From JBNJEM01 sp051745935 (GTDB taxonomy: Bacteria > Planctomycetota > Planctomycetia > Pirellulales > Pirellulaceae): 10,091 nucleotides of DNA. Each line of letters starts with the position of its first letter. Position 1 is the first letter of the stretch. Made by a program: the position numbers and the translations under genes. The notes below the pieces were generated by a model. The model was not told the origin of the DNA. It did not search any database and saw nothing but the letters and a program-made list of their open reading frames with translations. Of the stretch, positions 1 to 6,228 are shown piece after piece. The stretch is taken from NCBI GenBank assembly GCA_051745935.1, contig JBNJEM010000261.1, forward strand, positions 1-10,091. Reading direction: 5' to 3'.

Positions 1-1388
1 GTCCAGGTTTGGTCCTTTTGATACCGGTTGGCCCGCTCGACCACCACCGGATCGGTACTAACCTGCTTCACTTTCTCCAAGGCCTCGTGAAACGCGGCCT
101 TGTTCGGCTCGCGAAGCGAACGGTGATGGGCTAACTCGACGATCGATTGGCACGCATGCTGGGCAAAGGTGGGCTGATCGAGATAGGGAAGCAGGAATTG
201 CAGCGTTTCCGGAAGACGAACGGCGGCGGCACGCCGCAGTACCAGCTTCCGTTCTTCGTCTCGCACGCACATCTTCATCGCCGTTTGCAGCAATTCCAGT
301 TTTTCCATATCGGACCGCCCGTCCGGCAATGGGGCGACGCGGATGAGCGCCCGCAACGCCCCGATGCGGTTCCCGCGCCGCGGCTCGGTTCGCGCGAGTT
401 CAATCAACTGGGGCGCCACCGACGCATTCGGCCAATTGAACAGTGCGCGCAGACCGGCTTGGTGGCGAGTTTCATCCGCGGTGGCGATAGCGGCCTCGAC
501 CACCTCCAATGCCTCCGTCCCCCCGACGCGGCCCAAAGCTGGCAGCAACGCGACCCGATCAGCCTCACTCAAATCGTCCATGGCGGCCAACAGGGGTTTG
601 GCCTGTTCGTCGTCCTCTCCGACGCGGTGACACGTTCGCATCAGCGCCTTCTCCGCCGCATCACGTTCCCGCCCTTTCTCGGCGGCTAGGATCCCCTGCA
701 CCATCCCGGCGATGTGCTCCGCGCCAGCCAGTTCGCTCAGCGCCTTCATCGCGGCCGCGCGGACCTCCGGGTCCGCATCGAGGGCTTGCGGCACGAGTTC
801 GACCGCCGTGGATGAAGCGCGCCGAGCGACCAGGATTTCCATCAACGTGATGCGAAAGGCGGGGTCGGCCTGCTTCATTGTCGCGGCGATCGCCTTCGAA
901 ATCGCTTCGCCCGGTAACCGGCTCAAGCTCTCCCGCGCCTCGCTCTTTTCAGCCTCCGAGCCTTCCTTAAGCCATTTCAGCAACACCGGGGCATCGTCCG
1001 TCCGTCCCAGAAACCCCAACGCTCGGATCGCTTCCACGCGTACTCGCTCTTCGCCACTCGATGCCAACAAGGCGATGATGGGGGGGCGGGCGGCATCATC
1101 ACCGCGATCCGTCAAGGCCCTGATCAGTTCCACTTGTACGCCAGGCTTCAGGTTGGGCAACCGCGCCGCGAATTGCTTCGTAAACGCCTTCCCTGGCGCT
1201 TCCGTTCGAATCTGCTCCAGCCCCAAGGCTCGCATATCCCGATCCGGTTCACCCAGTAATTGGATTACGAGCTGAACCAGTTCGGCGTCCCCGCCTTCCT
1301 GGGCAGGCAACGCGCCGGGCCATGTCAACAGACCCAGCGACAAAACGAAACCGAGGACAATCCCAACCATCAAATGCGAGCGAATCAC
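1..1388 (-). CDS. Secreted HEAT-repeat protein, C-terminus beyond the window
   Basis: An uninterrupted reading frame gives 462 codons from a GTG start and leaves the window open. The first 29 residues form a signal peptide: a short basic start, a hydrophobic core, then L-P-A before Q30. The rest is alpha-helical in character, with repeated units of the pattern A-hydrophobic-x-A-L around D/E-P-E-V-R (for example DADPEVRAAAMKALSEL), typical of HEAT/PBS-lyase-like repeats. Such repeats are protein-binding scaffolds; no catalytic domain is visible. GTG is preferred because GGAGG lies 9 nt upstream. An in-frame ATG at 1421 would add 11 residues, and an ATG at 1370 would remove 6. The gene lies downstream of a second HEAT gene on the same strand, about 300 nt away, with a repeat between them. 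The protein probably acts outside the cytoplasm; its partner is unknown. The frame ends at the window edge, so full length and any C-terminal domain cannot be judged. Confidence 0.82.
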   Translation of the reverse strand, partial: MIRSHLMVGIVLGFVLSLGLLTWPGALPAQEGGDAELVQLVIQLLGEPDRDMRALGLEQIRTEAPGKAFTKQFAARLPNLKPGVQVELIRALTDRGDDAARPPIIALLASSGEERVRVEAIRALGFLGRTDDAPVLLKWLKEGSEAEKSEARESLSRLPGEAISKAIAATMKQADPAFRITLMEILVARRASSTAVELVPQALDADPEVRAAAMKALSELAGAEHIAGMVQGILAAEKGRERDAAEKALMRTCHRVGEDDEQAKPLLAAMDDLSEADRVALLPALGRVGGTEALEVVEAAIATADETRHQAGLRALFNWPNASVAPQLIELARTEPRRGNRIGALRALIRVAPLPDGRSDMEKLELLQTAMKMCVRDEERKLVLRRAAAVRLPETLQFLLPYLDQPTFAQHACQSIVELAHHRSLREPNKAAFHEALEKVKQVSTDPVVVERANRYQKDQTW

Positions 1389-1397
1389 GGTGCGGAA

Positions 1398-1402
1398 CCT
1401 CC
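1398..1402 (-). promoter_or_regulatory. Shine-Dalgarno site selecting the GTG start of the secreted HEAT protein
   Basis: GGAGG on the minus strand, 9 nt before the GTG at 1388. Neither the upstream in-frame ATG (1421) nor the downstream one (1370) has a comparable site, so this decides the start. Confidence 0.5.
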
Positions 1403-1532
1403 GTCCAAGATCGACGGCCATGGCGGCCGGGCCAACCCCATTCCAAAGCAAAGTTCAAAACCGCCGATCTCGAAAAGCGGACGGCGACGCGCCACTCGCT
1501 TCCCGAGACCGACACCAAACATCAACGATACG

Positions 1533-1634
1533 TTATACCGGTCGTGGATGACTTTCTCCGCCGCGAGTCCGACCAACGGGAGGACGGCTTGCGTCGGGCA
1601 GCTTTCCACCCGGAAAATCCAACCGCCTGAAATA
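1533..1634 (+). repeat. 102-bp interspersed repeat, copy 1 (inverted partner at 4283-4385)
   Basis: This stretch matches the reverse complement of 4283-4385 with 4 substitutions and one 1-nt indel, about 95% identity. It begins TTATACCGGTCG and ends CCGCCTGAAATA. It occupies much of the 298-nt gap between the two HEAT genes. In the plus-strand direction both copies can be read as a peptide containing DDFLRRESDQREDGLRRAAF, but no start, length or context makes it a gene. The rest of the gap (1389-1532 and 1635-1686) holds nothing I recognise. Just before the repeat, CAACGATACG weakly resembles the CAACGTTAGGGT that flanks copy 2. Confidence 0.85.
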
Positions 1635-1686
1635 TGGCCAACTCACAGAGCAAATCGGGCACCGGCGTCCACGGCTTCAGTGCCGC

Positions 1687-2385
1687 CTATTCCCCGGCAC
1701 AGGCCAACAAGCCGCGGGTTGCCGCCAGTCGCACGTGCTTCGGCCGGTCGTCGCCGGAAAGGCCCTTGTACAGCCGCCGAGCCTGGGCTTTCTTGCCCGC
1801 CTCCAGCATGGCTTCAGCACAGGCCAGGGAAGCGTCGGCGATGGCGGCACTGACCGCGGCGTTTTCCGTCTTGGCGGCGTTCAGTGCCTTGGCGGCCGAG
1901 GGAAGGCGAATGGCGCCCAAGGCCAAAGCGGCGGAGCGAGCCACCGACTCATCACCCTCCTCCAGCAGCGAAGCGAGCACGGGGACACTTGCCGCGTCCT
2001 GGCGGACCCCCAACGACCCGATCACGCCCACCTTCAGTTCGCCACTCACTTTCGGTAATGCGTCCCGCAGGGCCTGAGCCGCCTCTGAAACCGGCATGCT
2101 TTCCAGTGCATACCGGGCCATGTGCGAGTTCTCTTCCTGGGGAAGCATTTCGGCGAGTGCCGGAACCGAGGCGGCGGTCCCCACCACCCGCAGCTTGCGG
2201 CAGACATAGTCCTTGGCATCACGGGATACATCCGCCTTTAACGTGGCGACCAGACGCTTCTCCAAATCTTTTCGCGCATCCGCGTTGTCGCGAGTTGTCA
2301 CGACCGCTTCCTCGATCGGATCCAGCACCTTGGTATCCGTGCCCCAGTCGTAGGTCTTCAGTGCTTCAAAGGCTTGGTCTAGCAT
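1687..2385 (-). CDS. HEAT-repeat domain protein
   Basis: A 232-residue protein with no signal peptide or membrane segment. It begins LDQAFEALKTYDWGTD, followed by an acidic/basic helix, then successive helical pairs with HEAT character: A-S-V-P-A-L-A-E-M-L, then A-S-V-P-V-L-A-S-L-L and S-V-A-R-S-A-A-L-A-L-G-A-I, spaced as in HEAT/PBS-lyase repeats. The family serves as a protein-interaction scaffold; no catalytic residues are seen, so no specific function can be given. I chose the ATG at 2385 because GGAG stands 6 nt upstream. An in-frame ATG at 2397 adds four residues but has no such site. The gene lies 82 nt downstream of the Gfo/Idh oxidoreductase on the same strand, so co-transcription is likely. 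From memory, small HEAT proteins starting with this A-L-K-T-Y-D-W-G motif recur in planctomycetes beside oxidoreductase genes. Confidence 0.85.
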   Translation of the reverse strand: MLDQAFEALKTYDWGTDTKVLDPIEEAVVTTRDNADARKDLEKRLVATLKADVSRDAKDYVCRKLRVVGTAASVPALAEMLPQEENSHMARYALESMPVSEAAQALRDALPKVSGELKVGVIGSLGVRQDAASVPVLASLLEEGDESVARSAALALGAIRLPSAAKALNAAKTENAAVSAAIADASLACAEAMLEAGKKAQARRLYKGLSGDDRPKHVRLAATRGLLACAGE

Positions 2386-2467
2386 GTCGAGCTCCATTGC
2401 TCAGAAAGTTTTCAGTGTTTCTTATCATTCGAATCTTGGATTCTGGAACAAACTCGGCCGGCTTCCC

Positions 2468-3688
2468 TTAGAGCTGCCAGGGTTCGCGCCGAGCCCGATC
2501 AAGGAAACGATTCGCCTCCGCGTCCCCCGGAAACTCTTGCTTGGCGGCATCCCATTTCAACGACCGCTGCAAGGTATACGAGACGATTCCCAAATGCGAT
2601 AACGCAACCGTGTTAATGGCGATCTCAATATCCCGGAAAGGACGCTCGCGAGTCTTCACGCAATGGATGAAATCACCATAAATACCACCGGTTCCTTTAT
2701 AGGAGGGAACGGGTTTGCCCGGCACCTTCTCATCCGGCGTGCCTTCCACTTGTAGATTGCCCGTATCGGGCCGGTTATGATAAATCGACAAGCCGTTGGG
2801 ATACTTGAACTCCAAGTACTTCTTCCCCTCTTCCTCGTGGTAGACCACTTCCTCGGGCTGCAAGTCCCGGACATCGACGGCAAACGTGGCGCCGCCGAAA
2901 TGGTGCGCGCCCCAGTCGGTCATCCCACCGCCGGAATAATCGATGTAGGACCGCCAGCTGCCGCCGCTGGTACTGAAGTTGCCGTCACATCGCTTGCCGT
3001 TGTAGGGCGCCCACGGCGCGGGCCCCAGCCACATATCCCAATCCATGCCGGGCGGCACGTCTTCCTCGGGTAAGTTGCACAGCTTTGACAGGGGACCGAC
3101 GTTGACGTTGATCCACTTTATCGTTCCTTTTTCTCCGGCCCAACATGGATCCACGACATTCCGGTAGTCCTGCAAAACACGCTGGCTGCCGCCTGAAACC
3201 ACGCGTGAATAGCGGCGAGCCGCCTCGATCATCAACGGGCCTTCACGCAGCGTTCGGGTTTCCGGTTTCTGGCAATAGACATCCTTCCCCCGGCGGCACG
3301 CTTCCACCACCATGATGGCATGCCAGTGGTCCGGCGTGGCCACGTGCACGGCATCGATATCCGTCCGCCCCAGCAGCTCCCGATAGTCGTTATACGCCTC
3401 GCAGTCCTTGTTCTTGTAGTGTTCGTCTACCTTGCTCTTCGCCTTCTCCCGCACCCCCTTCCGCACATCGCACACCGCCACGTACTGAACATCCGAACGG
3501 CCAAGGAACGCGCCCTGGTCGCCCCGTCCCATATTGCCGATGCCGATACCGCCCATCACGATCCGTTCGCTCGCGGGAGGAACGTCCTCATCTCCCAAAG
3601 CGCTCGAGGTAATGACGTACGGGACGGCAAGCGTCGCGCCCGTGGCCTTTAGGAAGTCACGGCGTGTGGAATTGCGTCTGTTGCCCAT
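2468..3688 (-). CDS. Tat-exported Gfo/Idh/MocA-family oxidoreductase
   Basis: A 406-residue NAD(P)-dependent sugar dehydrogenase-like protein. Residues 8-14 (TRRDFLK) and the hydrophobic stretch after them form a twin-arginine signal, so the folded enzyme is probably exported. The Rossmann fold starts at about residue 42 with the dinucleotide loop G47-I-G-I-G-N-M-G-R-G. The substrate-site motif usually written E-K-P appears as Q140-K141-P142, keeping the lysine. D258-W-G-A-H-H263 matches the conserved histidine region of the C-terminal sheet domain, and the ending (LGIVSYTLQRSLKWDAAKQE...PGDAEANRFL) is typical of planctomycete members. Family enzymes oxidise or reduce sugar and cyclitol hydroxyls; the substrate here is unknown. 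The start at 3688 was chosen because AAGGA lies 7 nt upstream. An adjacent ATG at 3691 is nearly as good, and one at 3718 would put ten residues before the Tat region. It is first in a minus-strand set with HEAT genes. Confidence 0.93.
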   Translation of the reverse strand: MGNRRNSTRRDFLKATGATLAVPYVITSSALGDEDVPPASERIVMGGIGIGNMGRGDQGAFLGRSDVQYVAVCDVRKGVREKAKSKVDEHYKNKDCEAYNDYRELLGRTDIDAVHVATPDHWHAIMVVEACRRGKDVYCQKPETRTLREGPLMIEAARRYSRVVSGGSQRVLQDYRNVVDPCWAGEKGTIKWINVNVGPLSKLCNLPEEDVPPGMDWDMWLGPAPWAPYNGKRCDGNFSTSGGSWRSYIDYSGGGMTDWGAHHFGGATFAVDVRDLQPEEVVYHEEEGKKYLEFKYPNGLSIYHNRPDTGNLQVEGTPDEKVPGKPVPSYKGTGGIYGDFIHCVKTRERPFRDIEIAINTVALSHLGIVSYTLQRSLKWDAAKQEFPGDAEANRFLDRARREPWQL

Positions 3689-3695
3689 CATTGCG

Positions 3696-3700
3696 TCCTT
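3696..3700 (-). promoter_or_regulatory. Shine-Dalgarno site of the Gfo/Idh oxidoreductase
   Basis: AAGGA on the minus strand, 7 nt before the ATG at 3688 and 4 nt before the adjacent ATG at 3691. It argues against the far upstream ATG at 3718. Confidence 0.5.
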
Positions 3701-3718
3701 TTTCAAAAACATATACAA

Positions 3719-4282
3719 AACATTAGATCAGTCTTTAGTGTACCAACACCCAGATTTCCCGGCCTCCCGGGGGGCTTTGGCCGCGGAAGCCAAGTATTGT
3801 CGAAGCCAGATTGTGTCACGGGCTGCAAACCCCCATTAGAACCTAACCGCCGCCAGCGTGTCTAGAAGGCGGGCCGTTGATTTTCCCAATTCTTTCCACG
3901 TGGCGAGTTCCATAACGCGGCCGGACGGAGCACAATGTCGGGCCTGGCTAACGGACGGATTTCGTCCTCACCGCCGTGGCTCCGGACCTCGCGATACCGG
4001 CCTTCGCGCGGACGCCTGCGGATATCAGTCTTTTTCCCCTGAACGGTTACATTGCGTGAAAGGGGATATCATGGAACCCCTTTGCCAGGCATCAGGTATT
4101 CCAATCCCTCTCAGTCGAGTCGTCGTGATACGATCATTTGCGCCGCCGGCAGCTTCCACAACCCTCTCGTGATGCCGCCCCTTTCCATCCTCGCAATCTC
4201 GCGAACCGGGGTTGGAATCCTGTGCCAATGCCGCTCCAATCTGTTATGATGGAGGACCGTAGGCGATGCGTGGACTGGAATG
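3719..4282. other. Intergenic stretch with no recognisable gene
   Basis: This is the region upstream of the minus-strand oxidoreductase. Short frames exist on both strands, but their translations show no family signature. It must carry the oxidoreductase promoter, but I see no convincing -35/-10 pair. The only clear structure is a small hairpin at 4059-4083. Confidence 0.5.
4059..4083. repeat. Small perfect hairpin
   Basis: AAAGGGG (4059-4065) pairs with CCCCTTT (4077-4083) around an 11-nt loop. CCCCTTT gives only three trailing T residues, so this is at best a very weak terminator. Function unknown. Confidence 0.4.
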
Positions 4283-4385
4283 TATTTCAGGCGGTTGGAT
4301 TGTTCCGGATGGAACGCTGCCCGACGCAAGCCGTCCTCCCGTTGGTCGGACTCGCGGCGCAGAAAGTCATCCGCGACCGGTATAA
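4283..4385 (-). repeat. 103-bp interspersed repeat, copy 2, inverted relative to copy 1
   Basis: The reverse complement matches 1533-1634 at about 95%. The differences are T/C, C/G, T/G and C/T substitutions plus one extra C. The end that reads TTATACC abuts the 193-bp element starting at 4386 with no spacer. Together with copy 1 it brackets the oxidoreductase and the small HEAT gene. Confidence 0.85.
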
Positions 4386-4409
4386 ACCCTAACGTTGCAA
4401 ACAGTATAT

Positions 4410-4433
4410 GTAGGACGGGTCTCCAGGCCCGTC
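4410..4433 (+). repeat. REP-like unit, left arm of copy A
   Basis: GTAG followed by a 20-nt imperfect palindrome. GACGGG pairs with CCCGTC, with an internal T-G wobble and a four-base loop. It is repeated in inverse orientation at 4531-4554 and in the same orientation at 9996-10019. Confidence 0.7.
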
Positions 4434-4530
4434 TTTTCAAGTACGAAATCGTACTTGATCTGGTGTCCGCGGATTTCACGAAATGTGAGATCTTCAAACA
4501 ACCGCAAAAAGACATTTATGCGCTGTAAAA

Positions 4531-4554
4531 GACGGGCCTGGAGACCCGTCCTAC
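4531..4554 (-). repeat. REP-like unit, right arm of copy A
   Basis: Exact reverse complement of 4410-4433, ending in CTAC. It forms the other arm of the 28-bp inverted repeat. Confidence 0.7.
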
Positions 4555-4612
4555 GCCGTCTTTGTGCAACAATAGGGTAAACTCACGGCAATCACCCAAC
4601 GCGAGCGTGATC

Positions 4613-4841
4613 ATGGATCAGCACTCACAACGTTTTCCCCCTCGTTGTTTTCTCAAAATGACCACCCCCGCGGTCGCGGCCGCGTTTTTCGCCCCCAAGG
4701 CCATCAAACTGGGTGCCGTGTATCACAAGCGGTGAAATGCCCGTGGCGGAGGTCGAGATCGGCCGCCGCCCGGCCGCGGTCCGCCACCTGGGAAATGTCG
4801 CGAGGCGGCAACGGCACGGTTACGAGATCCCTGATGCGTGA
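4613..4841 (+). pseudogene. Relic of a Tat-type Gfo/Idh/MocA oxidoreductase gene (both ends kept, middle lost)
   Basis: Two short frames, offset from each other, resemble the beginning and end of one family. From the ATG at 4613, 40 residues read as a degenerate Tat signal (PPRCFLKMTTPAVAAAFFAP, with R-C where R-R is expected), followed by KAIKLGAVYHKR. This resembles the first strand of the Rossmann domain, where family members read K-I-R-L-G-V-I-G. It stops at 4733-4735. From 4737, in another frame, 34 residues read PVAEVEIGRRPAAVRHLGNV up to the stop at 4839-4841. This resembles the late-C-terminal pattern V-E-x-G-H-R-S-x-x-V-C-H-L-G-N-I-A of Gfo/Idh enzymes. A functional enzyme would need about 350 residues between the two pieces. 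It ends 7 nt before the enolase-superfamily start, so the ancestral gene was probably upstream in the same operon. The assignment rests on motif memory; the C-terminal match is the stronger part. Confidence 0.5.
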
Positions 4842-4848
4842 AAGAGGA

Positions 4849-6045
4849 ATGATGCCAAACATTACACGTCGCGATTTTTTGACCGCGACCACGGCGGCCG
4901 CGATAATAGGCAGCGCGACACCGGTCGTGGGAAAGGACACTCCGGTGAAGATCGATCGGATCGACGTATTTCCCGTTCGCTACCCCATGACCGGTTTCTT
5001 CAAATTCCTGGATGCGGGTCGCGCGGCGGTCATTGTGAAAATGGTCGCCGACAACGGTACCGTCGGGTGGGGACAAAGCATCCCGGTGGAAACGTGGAGC
5101 TACGAGACGTTTGAAGCCGCCACGGTCGCGCTGCGCGACTATTATGCGCCACGACTCATCGGTCACGATCCCACCGACATCGCTGGGGCGCACCACGTCA
5201 TGGACCGTACAATCCGCCCCGCGTTCAGCACGGGCATGCCCATCACGCGAGCGGGCATCGATATCGCGTTGCACGATTTGACTGGCAAGCTGTTGGGCAA
5301 ATCGCTCTGTCAATTGTGGAATCGGCCGCGAGGAGGCCCCATTGCGCTCAGCTGGACCGTCAACGCGCGCACAATCGATAAAGTGGCGGAGGTCGTGGAA
5401 GAGGGCTCTCGTCGTGGCTACCAGCACTTCAACATCAAGGTGGCCCCCGACCCTGCCTTTGACGTGCGATTGGCGCGGACGGTGCGCGAATTGGCCCCCG
5501 CTGGATTCCTATGGGCCGACGCGAATGGCGGATACGATCTGGAAACAGCCCTCGACGTCGCGCCGAAACTGGCCGGCGTGGGCGTGGATGTGTTCGAGGC
5601 CCCCATTCCGCCAAACCACATCTCCGGCTATCAGAAGCTCACACGACAAGGCGCCTTGCCGATCCTCATGGACGAGGGCGTTGTTTCGCCGGTCGAACTT
5701 CGCGAATTCATCCGCTTGAGAATGCTGGACGGTCTGGCCATGAAGCCAGCGCGTTGTGGGGGACTCATGTCAAACAAGCGGCAAATCGAGCTGATTCGCA
5801 AGCACGATCTGATGTGGCTCGGCAGTGGCCTCTCCGACCCCGACATCGCCTTGGCGGCCTCACTGGGGCTCTACGGAGCTTTCGGCCTCCGGAAACCGGC
5901 GGCGCTCAACGGACCACAATTCCTCACTGCCGATGTCCTGGCCACGCCACTGAATATCGCGGACGGCGTGGCCGAAGTTCCCGCGGGCCCCGGTTTGGGC
6001 ATCGAAGTGGATGAAGACAAAATCGCGGATCTGATGGAGTCGTAG
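4849..6045 (+). CDS. Tat-exported enolase-superfamily enzyme (mandelate racemase/muconate lactonizing type)
   Basis: A 398-residue protein. A twin-arginine signal (TRRDFL, residues 6-11, then an Ala-rich core) precedes an N-terminal capping domain (about 34-160) and a (beta/alpha)7-beta barrel (about 165-370). The superfamily's metal ligands are visible: D224 (ADANGGY), E250 (VFEAPIP) and D275 (LMDEG). Candidate acid/base lysines are K197 (FNIKV) and K299 (AMKPARCGG). The first lysine of the usual K-x-K is N195. Family members abstract the alpha proton of a carboxylate to racemise, cycloisomerise or dehydrate it; a sugar-acid dehydratase role is an inference from context. The start is uncertain: AGAGGA lies directly before ATG 4849 and 3 nt before ATG 4852, and a third ATG at 4834 is in frame. 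The frame is open back to 4645, but that part overlaps the oxidoreductase relic and is not protein-like. The DUF6807 gene follows 183 nt later. Confidence 0.92.
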   Translation: MMPNITRRDFLTATTAAAIIGSATPVVGKDTPVKIDRIDVFPVRYPMTGFFKFLDAGRAAVIVKMVADNGTVGWGQSIPVETWSYETFEAATVALRDYYAPRLIGHDPTDIAGAHHVMDRTIRPAFSTGMPITRAGIDIALHDLTGKLLGKSLCQLWNRPRGGPIALSWTVNARTIDKVAEVVEEGSRRGYQHFNIKVAPDPAFDVRLARTVRELAPAGFLWADANGGYDLETALDVAPKLAGVGVDVFEAPIPPNHISGYQKLTRQGALPILMDEGVVSPVELREFIRLRMLDGLAMKPARCGGLMSNKRQIELIRKHDLMWLGSGLSDPDIALAASLGLYGAFGLRKPAALNGPQFLTADVLATPLNIADGVAEVPAGPGLGIEVDEDKIADLMES

Positions 6046-6138
6046 AGAATGAAGAAATCGCAACACGGACAAACAGGGATGTCATGAGCCAGGCCGGAAA
6101 TCCTGGCGGGGGTACAGCTCGAACTCGTGGCCGTCAAC

Positions 6139-6162
6139 GGGACAACAACAGGGACAACAACA
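6139..6162 (+). repeat. Two tandem 12-bp units
   Basis: GGGACAACAACA occurs twice in direct succession in the 183-nt gap between the enolase-superfamily gene and the DUF6807 gene. The gap also holds a weak hairpin (GCCAGG/CCTGGC, 6088-6107) without a T run. Confidence 0.6.
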
Positions 6163-6228
6163 ATGTGGTAGTGTGTCATCAGCTCCGTGCTGGTGTAAAC
6201 AACTCTAAAAACGAAGCGGAAGGGAACC

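Larger units (their letters stand above)
4386..4578. mobile_element. 193-bp MITE/BIME-like palindromic element, copy A
   Basis: The ends are imperfect terminal inverted repeats: ACCCTAACGTTGCA (4386-4399) against TGCAACAATAGGGT (4565-4578), 12 of 14 matching. Inside, a perfect 28-bp inverted repeat (4410-4437 and 4527-4554) starts with GTAG followed by GACGGGTCTCCAGGCCCGTC, itself a hairpin. This is the layout of REP units, and two in opposite orientation resemble a BIME. Between the arms are two more hairpins: AAGTACG/CGTACTT around AAAT (4439-4456), and GGATTTCAC/GTGAGATCT around GAAAT (4471-4493). It encodes no transposase, so it would need one in trans; for REPs this is a RAYT (Y1 tyrosine transposase). 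No clear target duplication is visible. A second copy begins at 9970. Confidence 0.75.

Noticed and set aside
147..689. Open plus-strand frame of 180 codons
   Set aside because: It lies antisense to the secreted HEAT gene, has no domain signature and is rich in Arg and Pro as expected of a shadow frame.
712..1275. Open plus-strand frame of 187 codons
   Set aside because: Antisense shadow of the same HEAT gene. The minus-strand frame has a signal peptide and helical repeats; this one has neither.
4059..4083. Possible intrinsic terminator
   Set aside because: The stem is only 7 bp and no real T run follows. No gene ends nearby on either strand.
4111..4515. Open minus-strand frame of 134 codons
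   Set aside because: It is made of the 193-bp element and the 102-bp repeat read through, with no ribosome site and no family signature.
4645..4848. In-frame upstream extension of the enolase-superfamily gene
   Set aside because: The extra 68 residues are Arg-rich and overlap the oxidoreductase relic in another frame. The Tat signal begins right after ATG 4849.
6088..6107. Possible terminator after the enolase-superfamily gene
   Set aside because: A 6-bp stem without a T run, so it gives no support for transcription ending there.
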